A DNA stretch of 64,000 nucleotides from Turritopsis dohrnii (taxonomy: Eukaryota; Cnidaria; Hydrozoa; Anthoathecata; Oceaniidae), in NCBI GenBank assembly GCA_027922465.2, contig BQMF02000291.1, positions 434,001-498,000 on the forward strand, in the 5' to 3' direction. The position numbers were made by a program, and so were the translations under genes. This document shows positions 34,940 through 45,600 of the stretch, piece after piece (positions within the stretch are counted from its first letter, which is position 1; every line of letters begins with the position of its first letter). The notes under the pieces are model-generated. The model was not told where the DNA came from. It worked only from the letters and a program-made list of their open reading frames with translations, and did no database searches.

Positions 34940-37900
34940 GACCGTTGGCCAAGCATTAAAAATCGTCTTAAAAATAGCACTTTTGTGGTGCACCTCTTAG
35001 AACCAAAATGTTTTTGTATATATTTGCGTGTTAAGATGTGGAGAATTCAAAACAAAAAAGTTGACATCTCAAAAACCCGCAGTTTTCTCGTAAATCAGTT
35101 TTAAATTTTTATCTATCGGGCGTATCGTGCGATATCGGGTTTTTGATTTTTCATTGCTGTATATGAAATTTTCATATTAAAAATAGTTCTGGGTTATTAG
35201 TTTTGGTCAATAGGAACATAAAAAAGGCAATAGTGAAACATAGCATCGATTGACCAGTAATTATATATTTTCATGCAGGTAAATCGATTTACTATCGATT
35301 TATTCGATAAGCTATTATTTCTGTACCAACGACACGTAATAATAATTACAAAACAACTGTAATAAGCGTTATAGTGTCTCAAGAATATAAAAAAAGAAGG
35401 TTGACATGTTTTACATTGAAATATCAGATTTTAAATCAACACTTTTATCATGTCATCGCTCGATTAAATTCTCGATCTGCATCCCTAAACGATCTGTTTG
35501 TGAGAGGTTTGAAAACAATTGACTACTTTTTTGAATTTTTAAAAAATTGATCTATGCATTCACTATAACACCTCCTCAAAACTAAAGATCTAAAAAAACA
35601 CTAGAATCGTCGTCTTCTGATGAATCATCGTCGTCATTTCCACTATATTCATCCATGCTTTCCTTGCCAAAGTCATTTCCTGTTCTATCGACCTGGTTTC
35701 GACATCCTGTACATCCACAAAGGTCTGTACACTTAAAAGACGCCTTCACACAAGAGCACCGCTGTGTACTACAACCAGACAAGCATTTACAGGAAAGGAA
35801 CTGCAACACATCATCTGGAGCTACTGGCTCCGTTAACCAAACGATGTCAATTGTGCCGGTTTCTTCTGTCACGATCCACCCATGCCCGTTTGGGATGGAA
35901 CATATGCCATAGGAAATACTGTATTTCTCCAGATGAATATGTTTGATAGTTACATCGTTTTGAATGTTGAACGAATGCATCGTAAGTCGGTGGTAGTGAT
36001 TCTTCGTCATACTTACCTGAAAGAGAGAACAAAGCCTGGTAACTGACAGACAAATGCATTTTATTAACATAATAAAAAATATAACTGACCAGAAGTAAAC
36101 AGCAAATAGCGAAGTTCGTTGACAGATGATGCATTTTTTGCGTTATATAAGCAACAGACAAACTTTTCCAAATTTTCAAGAACACTCTCGTCAATTTGTA
36201 ATGATACACCAAGCTGTTGAAATGCTGACAGAAATTCTGGATTCTTCTTTTAAGTTGGCAGCGTTTTTGTTTTTCCTCTCCCAAGAAAAGAACTTGTTGT
36301 ATTGCAACCTTAAATAGAAAGGAATGGATCAGTTAATATAGGTTTCACTAACAATTTAATACTTTGATTAAGATACCTGTAATAGAATGGAATCCCGGAA
36401 AGGCTCTACACCATTCGACACCCCATTCACTTGCTTGATTCATTGGGATTATCCTACTTCGATTCTGAGTTCCTGTGTCGAAATACACTGTTGCACCATT
36501 GAAAAATTCTAAAGACGACAAAATCAAGACAGCAACATCCGTATCAGGACTTTTGATTAAGATGGTAGAATATTGTTAACTACAATCATGAGCATGAGAA
36601 ATCATTCGCGTATCTTCTTCTTCGTGGTCACACGACAGAGAAGTAATACACTCAACAGTTACGCTGTTATTTGTCGGAATAAAAACATGACAGCTGTTGT
36701 TATGCGCTAGATAAATATTTATTCCACCAAAGTAATCCGCTGAAAGTGATTTCCAGTGTATGAAAAGAAACTCTATCAAATCTTCTTTGTTAGCACCAAC
36801 TGACAAGTACTTCTTCCACTGTTTTGGAAATTTCTGGTTACAGTTCAGTATTTTGATGCTCTGCACTCCAGTTTCAGCTCTTTTCATTCTTTCTAAACCC
36901 TTAATACTCACCTCACGATATCGATCACAAACAAAATCGATTCTTTTAGCTTTGTAGTAAGTTCCCAAAAGTTACAAGCTTTTGTAAGAAAATTGACTTG
37001 AAATAGGTGGCCACTGCTCACATCCTGCAACTCAATTTAAAACATTCCGAAATTGATTTCATTTGCTCTTTTATGTTGCTTGTATAACTCATCACACTCT
37101 TCTTCCCTTTAAACATCAAGATGTGAAAAATTTGCATATCCATCTAATACTGAAGAACTGTTGAAATATACGATCTCACTCTGATATTGCCTACTTGGTT
37201 TGTAAAAAATTATATCTGTATAGTGAGATTGAAGACGTGATTTAAGGAGGGATGACTGGTAACTCCTTGCTGCTTCTTCGTTCAAATATGTCTTGAATTT
37301 GCTTAAAAGCTTCTTCAATGTAAAAACTTCACCTTCTTCAATTAATTCTTTTTCCACTACCTCTTTGCAAAACAAATCAAATGCTTTACTATAACTTTCA
37401 TTGACTTTCCTATCTTCTCCTTTTTCTTCTTCATTATTTTTATTTCTGATATTCTGAGTATAACTTAAATAACATTGCTTATGATAATGCACTTCTATTG
37501 CTACAAAATCTCTGTCTCTAACATGCATCAGCACTGACTCATCTTCTTTTTGTTCTGCATCCTTACGCAAAACTCCTCCATCTAATGTTTCAGCACGACT
37601 CAATTTTTGTGCTTTTCTTTTCTTTTCGATCTAAAGTTTAAAATTCATAACAAGTGTAGTACAAAACAAATAATCTTATCAAATTTATAGTGTACTGAAG
37701 AAACCTCATTAGAATAATATTAGGATAATTAATTCAATGCATAATCCCAAAGCTAAAAGTCTACCTTGCATGTGTAGTATTTTTCACTTTTCTTGCAGAT
37801 AATGCAGACTTTTGGGAGAACATGACCTCTGGTCTTGCTGGTGGTAGATGTCAGCTGAATTGCAGAAGTATCAGTATCTGAAAAACGTAAAGACTATCTC

Positions 37901-38720
37901 TTAGGTTGTTTTAACTCATCCTGTGATGCTTCTTGTGTGGTATTTCCGGTTTCGTCACTTCTATTGCATTGCTTTTTAGCTCTTTTAGTGGCTCTTTCAA
38001 TTTGGGTTTTATTGGTGAATAGTTGATAACACTTAACATGGAAACTTACAGTAAGCTGCTCTTCAATAAATGGTAAATGAACAACTGATTGGCTTCGAAT
38101 TGCTACATCTCTTCCCTCGCCATCTAAATGTTTCCATTTTTCAATATATTCAATAATTTTACTGTGGCTGGTTTCAACTGTTCGTAGATCTTCATTATTA
38201 TTAGCAACACCAGAAAAATGTATACAACAGCATTTCTTTTCTTCTTCCATATTCAATTAATTGAAATTCAACTCTATCCTATTCCACAAACCTATTCTAC
38301 ACTAACTTACTATTACAAAAATACAAAACTAATTATAAACTGATGCTACGCTTGTTTCTTTCCTGCTACACTACACTACTACTTGCACGTGCAACTTTGT
38401 ATACCATCTTTTGTTTGTATTTAATTTTGAAATTCACAGACCGGAATATCGGCCTGCGAGGACAATTTGATTGGATAATGAAGGTTCAGTAAAATGTATC
38501 TGACGAGCCGTAATGGCGTATGACCGTCTATTCCACGCAATTCATAATAACAATTCTGTGAAATTTTGTTTGATATTTTTGAGAAAACTGCGGGTTTTCA
38601 GCATGTCAACTTTTTAAATTGAGAATCAATGTGCATTAAACTATCATATTCTGCAAAAATATTTTGGTTCTAGGAGGTGCACCACAAAAGCATCACTTTT
38701 CTGACCCTTGGCCAACGGTC
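34940..38720 (-). mobile_element. TA-flanked TIR transposon, 3.78 kb, encoding a PIN-like protein
   Basis: The termini are GACCGTTGGCCAAG and its inverse, extended inward for about 150 bp by matching blocks such as TTTTGTGGTGCACCTC, TAGAACCAAAAT and AACCCGCAGTTTTCTC. TA lies on both sides (34938-34939, 38721-38722), and removing element plus one TA restores the LINE frame to the base. One minus-strand gene fills the interior. No DDE/DDD transposase was recognised. A TA duplication is typical of Tc1/mariner-type integration, but the gene content does not match that superfamily. Confidence 0.82.
35588..38256 (-). pseudogene. cysteine-rich protein with PIN-like acidic motifs (broken)
   Basis: Exon 1 (38256-37894) has HLPFIEEQLTVSFHVKCYQL. 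A small exon (about 37880-37765) has VCIICKKSEKYYTC. A large exon (37625-37109) has FVAIEVHYHKQCYLSYTQN. After an internal deletion near 37000, 36968-36576 reads RIDFVCDRYREVSIKGLER, KQWKKYLSVGANKEDLIEFL and CDHEEEDTRMISHAHDC, followed by IKSPDTDVAVL (about 36550). The last exon has PNGHGWIVTEETGTIDIVWL and a CKCLSGCSTQRCSC/CTDLCGCTGC cysteine domain. The DHEE-DTR and SPDTD motifs resemble PIN/FEN-type nuclease acidic sites; this is inference. A stop, a frameshift near 35930 and the deletion make the copy defective. The family is familiar from cnidarian genomes as uncharacterised. Confidence 0.65.
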
Positions 38721-41090
38721 TATAGCTATCTGTGAAGTAAAGTCGAAAAATGGGAGTGATAGGACAGAGGCAGACTACAAAATTGACAACTACAATGCAT
38801 ATACAAACCCTTCGTTTGATGAACAGACTGGAAGAGGAATTTAAATTTTTGTGCATTCTGGTATTAAAAATTGTGTGTCATCAATTAATATGAGTTCGAA
38901 CTTCAAGGAGAAATGCCTTCTCCAAATTCAATTAAATAACACAAACAAACTCCTTTTTGGATGCTTCTACAGGAGTCCAACACCCAGCCCTACATCTGAG
39001 GAAAATAACCGCAACTTAAACGATCAAATACAGTGGGTTACTATGCAAAAATATGTCTTGTTGGTGATTTTAATTACAAATACATAAAATATATTAAATG
39101 CAGCTCGAGTATCGTTAGCCCTTGGGGAAAAGTGATCACTGTGTTTTATCATTCAAATACGATTGTTATGTAGACTACAGCAAATCTCAAAAGCGTTACG
39201 CCTATCACAAAGCAGACTATGATGTAATGAGGAATCACCCACAGGATACAAACTGGTTCGGAAGCTTTCTGGAAGAAAGCGAAAGGCGTTCCGTTGAGGA
39301 ACTGTGGAAAGATTTTAAAAACAAAGTACATGAACTTCGTGACAGATTTGTACCGATTACAACTACTGATCCATCCTGAAGAACAAAAGGAACTTTCCCA
39401 CTGTCACCGGAAATGAGATTCCAAATTCGCAAAGTAAAGCCACACATCGAACGTGGATTAATACTAGAAAAGGAGCCCAGGATGCAAGTAAAGAGAGGAA
39501 AGAATGCCAGAAAGCGAGAAATAAAGTAAAGAGGTTGATGCGAAAGCTAAGACGTGAATCTGAACGATATGTAGCAAGTAAAGCAAAATCGAACACAAAG
39601 CTTTTCTGGTCCTATGTGCGAAACAAGTTGAAAACTAAATCTGGTATGGCACCTTTGGAAGACCTATTTTTTTTATTTTATTTATAACAATATTTATACA
39701 GGATAACCTATTCAGTATAATATATAAAAATATGTCTTACTGCTATCAATTAGGGTCCTGTTAAACGTTAGGATAAAAGTTAAAAATATATGATTTATGC
39801 AAATATCAACATGCTAAAACTAAATGCTAGATGAAAGTAATAAACAATAAAACATGTGCTCGTGATTGTCGATTGACTGGAGCTTTTTTCGTTGAGTACA
39901 CGTCAAGTTAAGGTTAACCATTCTGCTGTATGTAATTACTTTCATCAACTTCCTATTCAGTGACAACGAACGGGATAAAACAATTGAAATTCGCGAATAA
40001 TGAGAAAGCAGACCTTCTACAACAATTCTTGGGCGTCTTCTCAGAGGAGCCTCCCGGTGATATACTATTCCTTGAAAAATGCACAGACACCACAATCACT
40101 GAATGGGAAGTTGATGAAAGCATTATAATGAAGGAAATCAAGCAATTAAATGTCAATAAAGCACGTGGACCGGACAAGATTCATCCTCGTATGTTGAAAG
40201 AGCTTGTTACTTTCTTCTCAACACCAATATCCGTGATTGTTAAAAAGTCCCTCAGTCAAGGCATCATACCACAAGATTGGAAAACCGCGTACATTTCTGC
40301 AATGTATAAGAAGGGAGAAAAACACAAACCAGTTAATTATCACCCAATCAGCCTCACATCGATTGTATGTAAACTAACAGAGTCAATCATAGCGAAATGT
40401 ATAACAAGATACTTACTTGAAAATTAGAGTTACTGGCAAAGAATCATTTTCTAGCCGGGTTTTAAGTGGTGTTCCGCAAGGAAGTGTATTGGGTCCCTTG
40501 CTCTTTGTTATGTACATCAATGATCTCCCCGAATATGTATAATCAAGTTCGTTCCTTTTCGCCGATGACACCAAGATATTTCGAAATATTTTACGCGAAG
40601 AAGACTCAAAAATACTACAAGCTGATATAGATTCGTTAGGTGAATGGTCTCATAAATGGCTACTTAAGTTTCACACAGACAAGTGTCATGTACTCACACT
40701 TGGTAAGCTCGAAAACATTGTTCACACAGACCGATACAGGCTAAATGATGTAAACTAGAGCACGTGTTTGAAGAGAAAGATCTTGGCATAGTGATGGATT
40801 CGGAGCTCAAGTTTGAAGAGCACATCAACACACAAATCAAAAAGACTAACTCTATCTCGGGCTTAATACGAAGAAGTTTCTCATTTCTAGAGAAGGCCCT
40901 CTTCAAAAAGCTGTTCACTACGTTCGTAGGGGAGGGGAGTACAGCATAACTCATTTTATTTCCGTTCAATCAAAGTGGAATGAATTGCCGAAAGGGGTTG
41001 CTCATGCTGGATCATTCGATGCTTCTAAAAACCGTCTAGATATCTACTGGAAAGATCTTCCCCTACATTATGATCATGAGCGCCATTAAT
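38721..41090 (+). pseudogene. LINE ORF2 (endonuclease/RT), deleted and broken
   Basis: Endonuclease motifs are IAICEVKSKNGSD (38730), LLFGCFYRSPTPSP (38950), a degraded VGDFN (39055) and GKSDHCVLSFKY (39125). RT motifs are VNKARGPDKIHPRMLKEL (40155), PVNYHPISLTSI (40335), [20 protein letters not shown] (40465) and FADDTK (40560), with a stretch missing between the second and third. The C-terminal KWNELPKGVAHAGSFDASKN lies near 40980. Stops and frame changes disable it. Confidence 0.8.
39663..39952 (-). mobile_element. short retro-insertion with A-rich tail inside the LINE
   Basis: LINE coding stops at GMAPLED (39655) and resumes at about 39955. The intervening 290 bases start with a T-rich run on the plus strand (an A-rich tail on minus). 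CCTATT lies at both borders (39662-39667 and about 39950-39955). This fits a reverse-transcribed insertion with a 6-bp target repeat. Its own identity is unknown. Confidence 0.45.
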
Positions 41091-41164
41091 ATCAAGAGCG
41101 ATTCTTAGAGGCGAAGCTTCGCCTGCAAATCTGTAATCGTAAATAAATGAATAAATTTAGTATC

Positions 41165-42210
41165 GGTGAATTTAGAACTAGGTTCTAACAACGTAATTGT
41201 TTCAGCAATTATTACAAAAAATTGACAGTTTAACTGATGTAATTCAACAGCAAACAATGCAGAATTCACAAAAAACAGAGGTAGGTAGTACTAGGAGTAT
41301 AGCAATGAGGCAAGCTTTCTCTAATAAAAGGAAAGCGCAACACTCAAATATAGTGACCGCGCCTCTAAAAAGGACAAAAACTGTCATAAATACAGAAGAC
41401 GTTTGTCCAATTGATGATGGTATCTCCTTACCTGATCAGTCCGATATGGATGAAAGGATTGATGGGCTATGCAATCAGGATGAAGACATAATTGAACAAG
41501 TCTCGTCGGAAAATGATGGAGAAAAGGAGTTTGACCCACCCATTGCTGCTCACATAGCAGAATGCTTTAATAACATTTCCGGAAAACCTCTTTCAGTAGA
41601 AAAAGTGGCAGAAAAAGGGAAGGCTTATCCGATTCCAGAAAATTGTAAACTGAAAACTAGATCAGTAAACCCAGAAATTTGGTCACAAGTTTTAGCTGCA
41701 AAACAACGTACGTTTGATGTGAAAATGCAACGCATCCAAAACCTCATAGTTAAATCCACTAGTTGTGTTTTACAATCGGTAGACGTATTGCTCAAAACTA
41801 AGAAGGATAAAAATTCCTCGGTTAATAAGTATCAAGATACCATCAACTCTGCAGTAAGAAAGAGCATGGATTTGTTAGCTCTTCTAACTCATGCTCACGA
41901 TTCAAATGAACAGTTAAGAAGGGAATATTGATCTTATGCTTTTGTTGCAGACGAAAAATCCCTTGCAGTAAATGTACCAACAGAGCTCAAACTTCTCTTT
42001 GGTGATGACCTGAACAAAAGTCTGACGGATATTAACGGCACCAACAAGAGCAGAAAGAACACATTTGCGAAGGCAAAAAAAGCCGATTCTCAAAAACCCC
42101 AGGGAACCAGAGGTCTTTTGGGTATCAAAAGCAGGGGCAAAAATACCCACAAAGGAACTATGGAAATGAAACATACAAAAAGAAAAAAAAGTAGAGGTAT
42201 GTATGTTTAA
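41165..42210 (+). pseudogene. DIRS-like gag
   Basis: The frame (main block 41197-41931) encodes a long helical, charged protein with FQQLLQKIDSLTDVIQQQ at the start, an acidic middle, and ENCKLKTRSVNPEIWSQVL and DLLALLTHAHDSNEQLRREY near the end. After a TGA at about 41929, coding continues (KSLAVNVPTELKLLFGDDLN). The LFGDDLNKxLxDI block is typical of the nucleocapsid-like protein of DIRS retroelements. It lies about 40 bases after the LINE tail and directly upstream of an RT. Stops and a frame change make it defective. Confidence 0.72.
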
Positions 42211-42299
42211 TTCGGATGGCTCCATTTTAATTGACTTTATGAATTTTCTACAATATGAATTGGCTACATATCAAGGGGGAAATATTAAAAAACACCTTT

Positions 42300-43279
42300 A
42301 GGCCTGGTCCGACATTAGCCAAGATCCATGGATCTTACATATAGTTAAATTGGATTGAAACTAGACTTCGAATCACTTTCCCTTGACGATAATTTTCATA
42401 TTCACACCCTTTCATTAGTGGAAACTCAAATTATATTAAGTGAAATTCAAAAACTTTCCTTAAAAAAGGTAGTTGTTAATGCTGTACGTCAGCCTGGTGA
42501 TTTCGTTTCAGGTGTTTTCACCAGACCTAAAAAAGATGGGAATTTTAGAATGATTTTAAACTTAAAAAAATTCAATAAATATATGCAATACAAGCATTTT
42601 AAAATGGAGTCAATTAAGAATGTTATTAATGCCATTGAAAAAGATTGTTTCATGGCATCTGTCGACCTTAAAGATGCTTTTTACTCTATTCCTATATTTC
42701 AGGAACACCAAAAGTATTTAGAATTCCTTATTGACAAATTTTTATTTCAATTTAATTGCATGCCTAATGGATACGGTCCTGCTATGAGAGTTTTCACCAA
42801 GGTACTTAAGTGCCCATTTACATTCTTGCGTAGTCTAGGATATATATCAGCCATATATGTGGACGACACCTATTTACAGGGATCTACTCAGCAACTATGC
42901 GGAGATAATGTTTCTGCTACAACTTTTGAGATCGTTGGGTTTTACTATTCATGTGGATAAATCTATACTTATCCCTACGCAACGTATAACCTTTTTAGGC
43001 TTTATTTTTGATTCAATACATATGACTATGCAACTCACTCCAGAGAAGAAAAATAAAATCCATGATCTCTGTTTAGAATTAATTTCACATCGTAAACCTT
43101 CCATGAGACATGTTGCCAAAGTAATAGGCAATTTAGTTGCTTCATTCCCTGCTGTTCCACATGGCAAATTATTTTATAGACATCTTGAACTTGACAAAAT
43201 CCAAGCACTTCAGATAAGTCGTGGAAATTTTGACAAAAAATGTCATTTGTCAAGTGACTCTATAGCAGAACTGAATTGA
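42300..43279 (+). pseudogene. DIRS-like reverse transcriptase
   Basis: The first frame has SGVFTRPKKDGNFRMILNLK, then MASVDLKDAFYSIPI and AIYVDDTYLQGS (the catalytic YVDD near 42855). After a frameshift at about 42920 it continues LLRSLGFTIHVDKSILIPTQ, RITFLGFIFDS and MRHVAKVIGNLVASFPAVPH. The LNLK-x-FN, DLKDAFYSIPI and LGFTIHVDKS motifs are those of DIRS-group RTs rather than Gypsy or LINE ones. Confidence 0.82.
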
Positions 43280-43289
43280 TGGATGAAAA

Positions 43290-43571
43290 ATATCCATTAA
43301 ACTATTAAAGATAATCACATACCCTCTGTTGATCTGACAATTTATACAGATGCCAGTAATTTAGGTTGGGGTATCACTGATGAAGTTAATCCATCGGGTG
43401 GCCTTTGGAATTTTTAAAGATGCACAGAAGCACATCAATGTGCTACAGTTAGAGGCAAACTACATTGGTCTTGTTACTTATTGCAAGAGCAAGCATTATA
43501 AACATGTACGTATTATGTCTGACAACAGCACAGCCATTGCCTATATCAACAATATGGGAGGTATCATATAA
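43290..43571 (+). pseudogene. DIRS-like RNase H, truncated
   Basis: TIYTDASNLGWGITD (43338) holds the first catalytic Asp, LQLEANYIGL the Glu, and VRIMSDNSTAIAYINNMGG (43505) the second Asp. A frame change near 43410 separates the first and second blocks. The element ends here. The methyltransferase-like and tyrosine-recombinase parts normal for DIRS are not found downstream. Confidence 0.75.
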
Positions 43572-43575
43572 GTTC

Positions 43576-44280
43576 CACACCCTTATTCCCTCCCATAGGT
43601 TCTGTATATGTATTACAGTTACTTTAGAATACACCTGACAAATATTAGCTATAGCTTTAAGGAATGACGCCCTGATGGTCAGCGCTGGCTCTCACTTACC
43701 CAACACTCCTGGAAGAAGACTCCAAAGAACAGCTGTCAAGCTTCACACTTGGTAAGTGCTCGCTTGACAAGCAGTTCCTACTTAGTCACAACGAGCGATT
43801 CCTCAGAATGAAATCAAAATAAAATCTCTTTTGATCAAGTCTCCATAATTCTAACTCTCTCTCTCATTCGAACTAAATACAAGGTCCCTTCACTTAAGAG
43901 GTTTTTGTAAGTAAACCACCATAATTCGAACTCTCCACATAATTTTTTCGGTCCCTTCGATGTTCAAATTACAGAATCTGTAGCTTCTTAGTGAGTGGTC
44001 AATACCGAAGGGAACAAATAAAAAGTCGTGCTCACCAATGATGTAATTACTCCAACAAAAACAATAATTTGCTTAGAAAATACAATGCTTGGTACAATTT
44101 ATAAAACTTAACTTTTAAAACTTAAAACTTATAAACGATGATGTTTCTGTCAACCAATCCAACCCTGCCTTGTCGTTGCGTGATATTTTAGTAAAGTGTA
44201 TAAATTATCCCAAGGCAATAATTATGCACAGTGAACCAATAAATTACATAAAAAAGGTTGACAAAAGCAGTGGCATTTAA
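43576..44280. other. no gene recognised
   Basis: Contains CATAATTCGAACTCTC-like and GGTCCCTTC repeats (43850-43970) that look like part of a degraded small transposon, but no termini were resolved. Confidence 0.4.
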
Positions 44281-44722
44281 GGGGCTGATCATATGGAGCT
44301 TTTTATCCCGGCAGGGCGAGACAAGACGTTATGACGAGATCGTAGTTTTTCTGAAATTCTCACTACATTTATTTGTCTGATCATTTCTGAATTAGGTTGT
44401 AATATTCTGAAAGCATTTTTTCGCGGTTGTAATATTCTGCAAATGGTTGTAATTTTCTGCCATTTGGTTGTTATGCAAATTTCATATGGAGCTTTTTATC
44501 CCGGCAGGGCGAGACGGGACGTTATGACAAGATCCTGGTTTTTCTGAAATTCTCACTACATTTATTTTTCTGATCAGATGGAAAATAAAAAAAAAATCAC
44601 CCTGTCCCGGCCAACCGAGATCTCGTTCATTTTTGCCGGGATTTTTGCAGAGGTGTTTTTTTCTCCATATGATCACAATTATCTCCCCCTGCCGGGATAG
44701 AAAGCTTCACATGATCAGCCCC
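44281..44722. mobile_element. TIR MITE with an internal duplication, 442 bp
   Basis: The left end GGGGCTGATCATATGGAGCT and the inverse right end GGGGCTGATCATGTGAAGCT match for about 36 bases, including ATCCCGGCAGGG. Inside, the stretch from CATATGGAGC to TTCTGATCA (44290-44385) is repeated at 44483-44580. No clear target duplication was found, although a TTAA precedes the left end. No coding capacity. Confidence 0.75.
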
Positions 44723-44794
44723 AAAATAAAAGTATTGATGTTATTTGCAACTTGTACTGTAGAACATAAACAAAATGATATATATATATATATA

Positions 44795-45595
44795 TATTTC
44801 CAACGCCTCATTACGCCACAACTGCCACCCTCCAACTGCCCCTTTCAATACTTTATTTCGAAACTTTTTTCTGATTCCTAAGACTAGGAATTTTAGGAAT
44901 GCTGCATCATACTGCTTCAAAAGGTTTGCCACAAAAGGGATCTTTTCGACACAATCACTAACTTCGGGGGCTGTAAATGTTCTAACACCTGACAGATTTT
45001 CCCCATCGTCTCTTGTGATCAATTTTTGGCATGCAACTGTTAATGCCAGATATATTGATCTGTCGTGTTTTCTTGCGATGATCAGATTGTATTTCTTTTT
45101 CTTGTTATATTCCTCCAGTCCCTATGCAAAACAGGTAACGCACAGTAAAATATTGCAATGAACTATATTTTTCATTGTATATATATATATTGGTTAAAAT
45201 TACCTTAGCAGAATTTTTATGAAACTTTTTTTGCGCCTCTTCGTTACCGTCACTAACATCATCACTGTAATCATTTTCTCTTGCACTGCCACCATCATAA
45301 TCCGGATCACTCATTGATGTATCCAGGTCTTCATCAACAAGTCCAAGCATATCTTCAGAATCATTACTCTTATCGTTTGGAAAGAATTTCTAAAAAAGGG
45401 GGAGTTATATCCTCGAAAGACTGTTTACATTATTAACCATATCTCCAAACAACGTGCATGTAACAACAGCTATTAAACATTTTTACCTTTTTCTGCCTCA
45501 TTTCATAAGATTTTCGAACTCCTAAAGTAAGCTTCTTATGAGTGGACTCCTATCAAAAAGAAAAGAGAGGAAAAAACATAGGTAATAGCATCTAA
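44795..45595 (-). CDS. unidentified exons downstream of the recombinase
   Basis: Three apparent minus-strand exons. About 45550-45487 has ESTHKKLTLGVRKSYEMRQK. About 45391-45205 is strongly acidic and has LGLVDEDLDTSMSDPDYDGG. About 45120-44795 has IIARKHDRSIYLALTVACQK, LITRDDGENLSGVRTFTAPE and NLLKQYDAAFLKFLVLGIRK. The last is well composed and looks like real protein, but I do not recognise the family. It may be the end of the zinc-finger/recombinase gene or a separate gene. Microsatellite TA runs lie at its 3' edge (44777-44798) and inside an intron (45178-45190). Confidence 0.4.
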
Positions 45596-45600
45596 AGCTT

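Larger units (their letters stand above)
34735..41160 (+). mobile_element. second CR1/L2-like LINE, split by a TA-flanked element
   Basis: Its 5' piece (34735-34939) encodes LYTNADQLKSNKKDELLEIV and then KWKKPD. The rest starts at 38723 with IAICEVKSKNGSD. Joining the two pieces with one copy of TA restores the frame and a standard LINE endonuclease motif. The 3' end has a short AAATAAATGAATAAAT tail near 41150. The copy lacks ORF1 and part of the RT. Confidence 0.75.

Noticed and set aside
43576..44280. Continuation of the DIRS element with its recombinase
   Set aside because: No tyrosine-recombinase or methyltransferase-like motif is readable there, and the nearby recombinase genes are on the other strand and of the zinc-finger type.
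44777..44798. TA run as a possible CRISPR or regulatory repeat
   Set aside because: Simple microsatellite; no spacers of regular length, and the window is eukaryotic.
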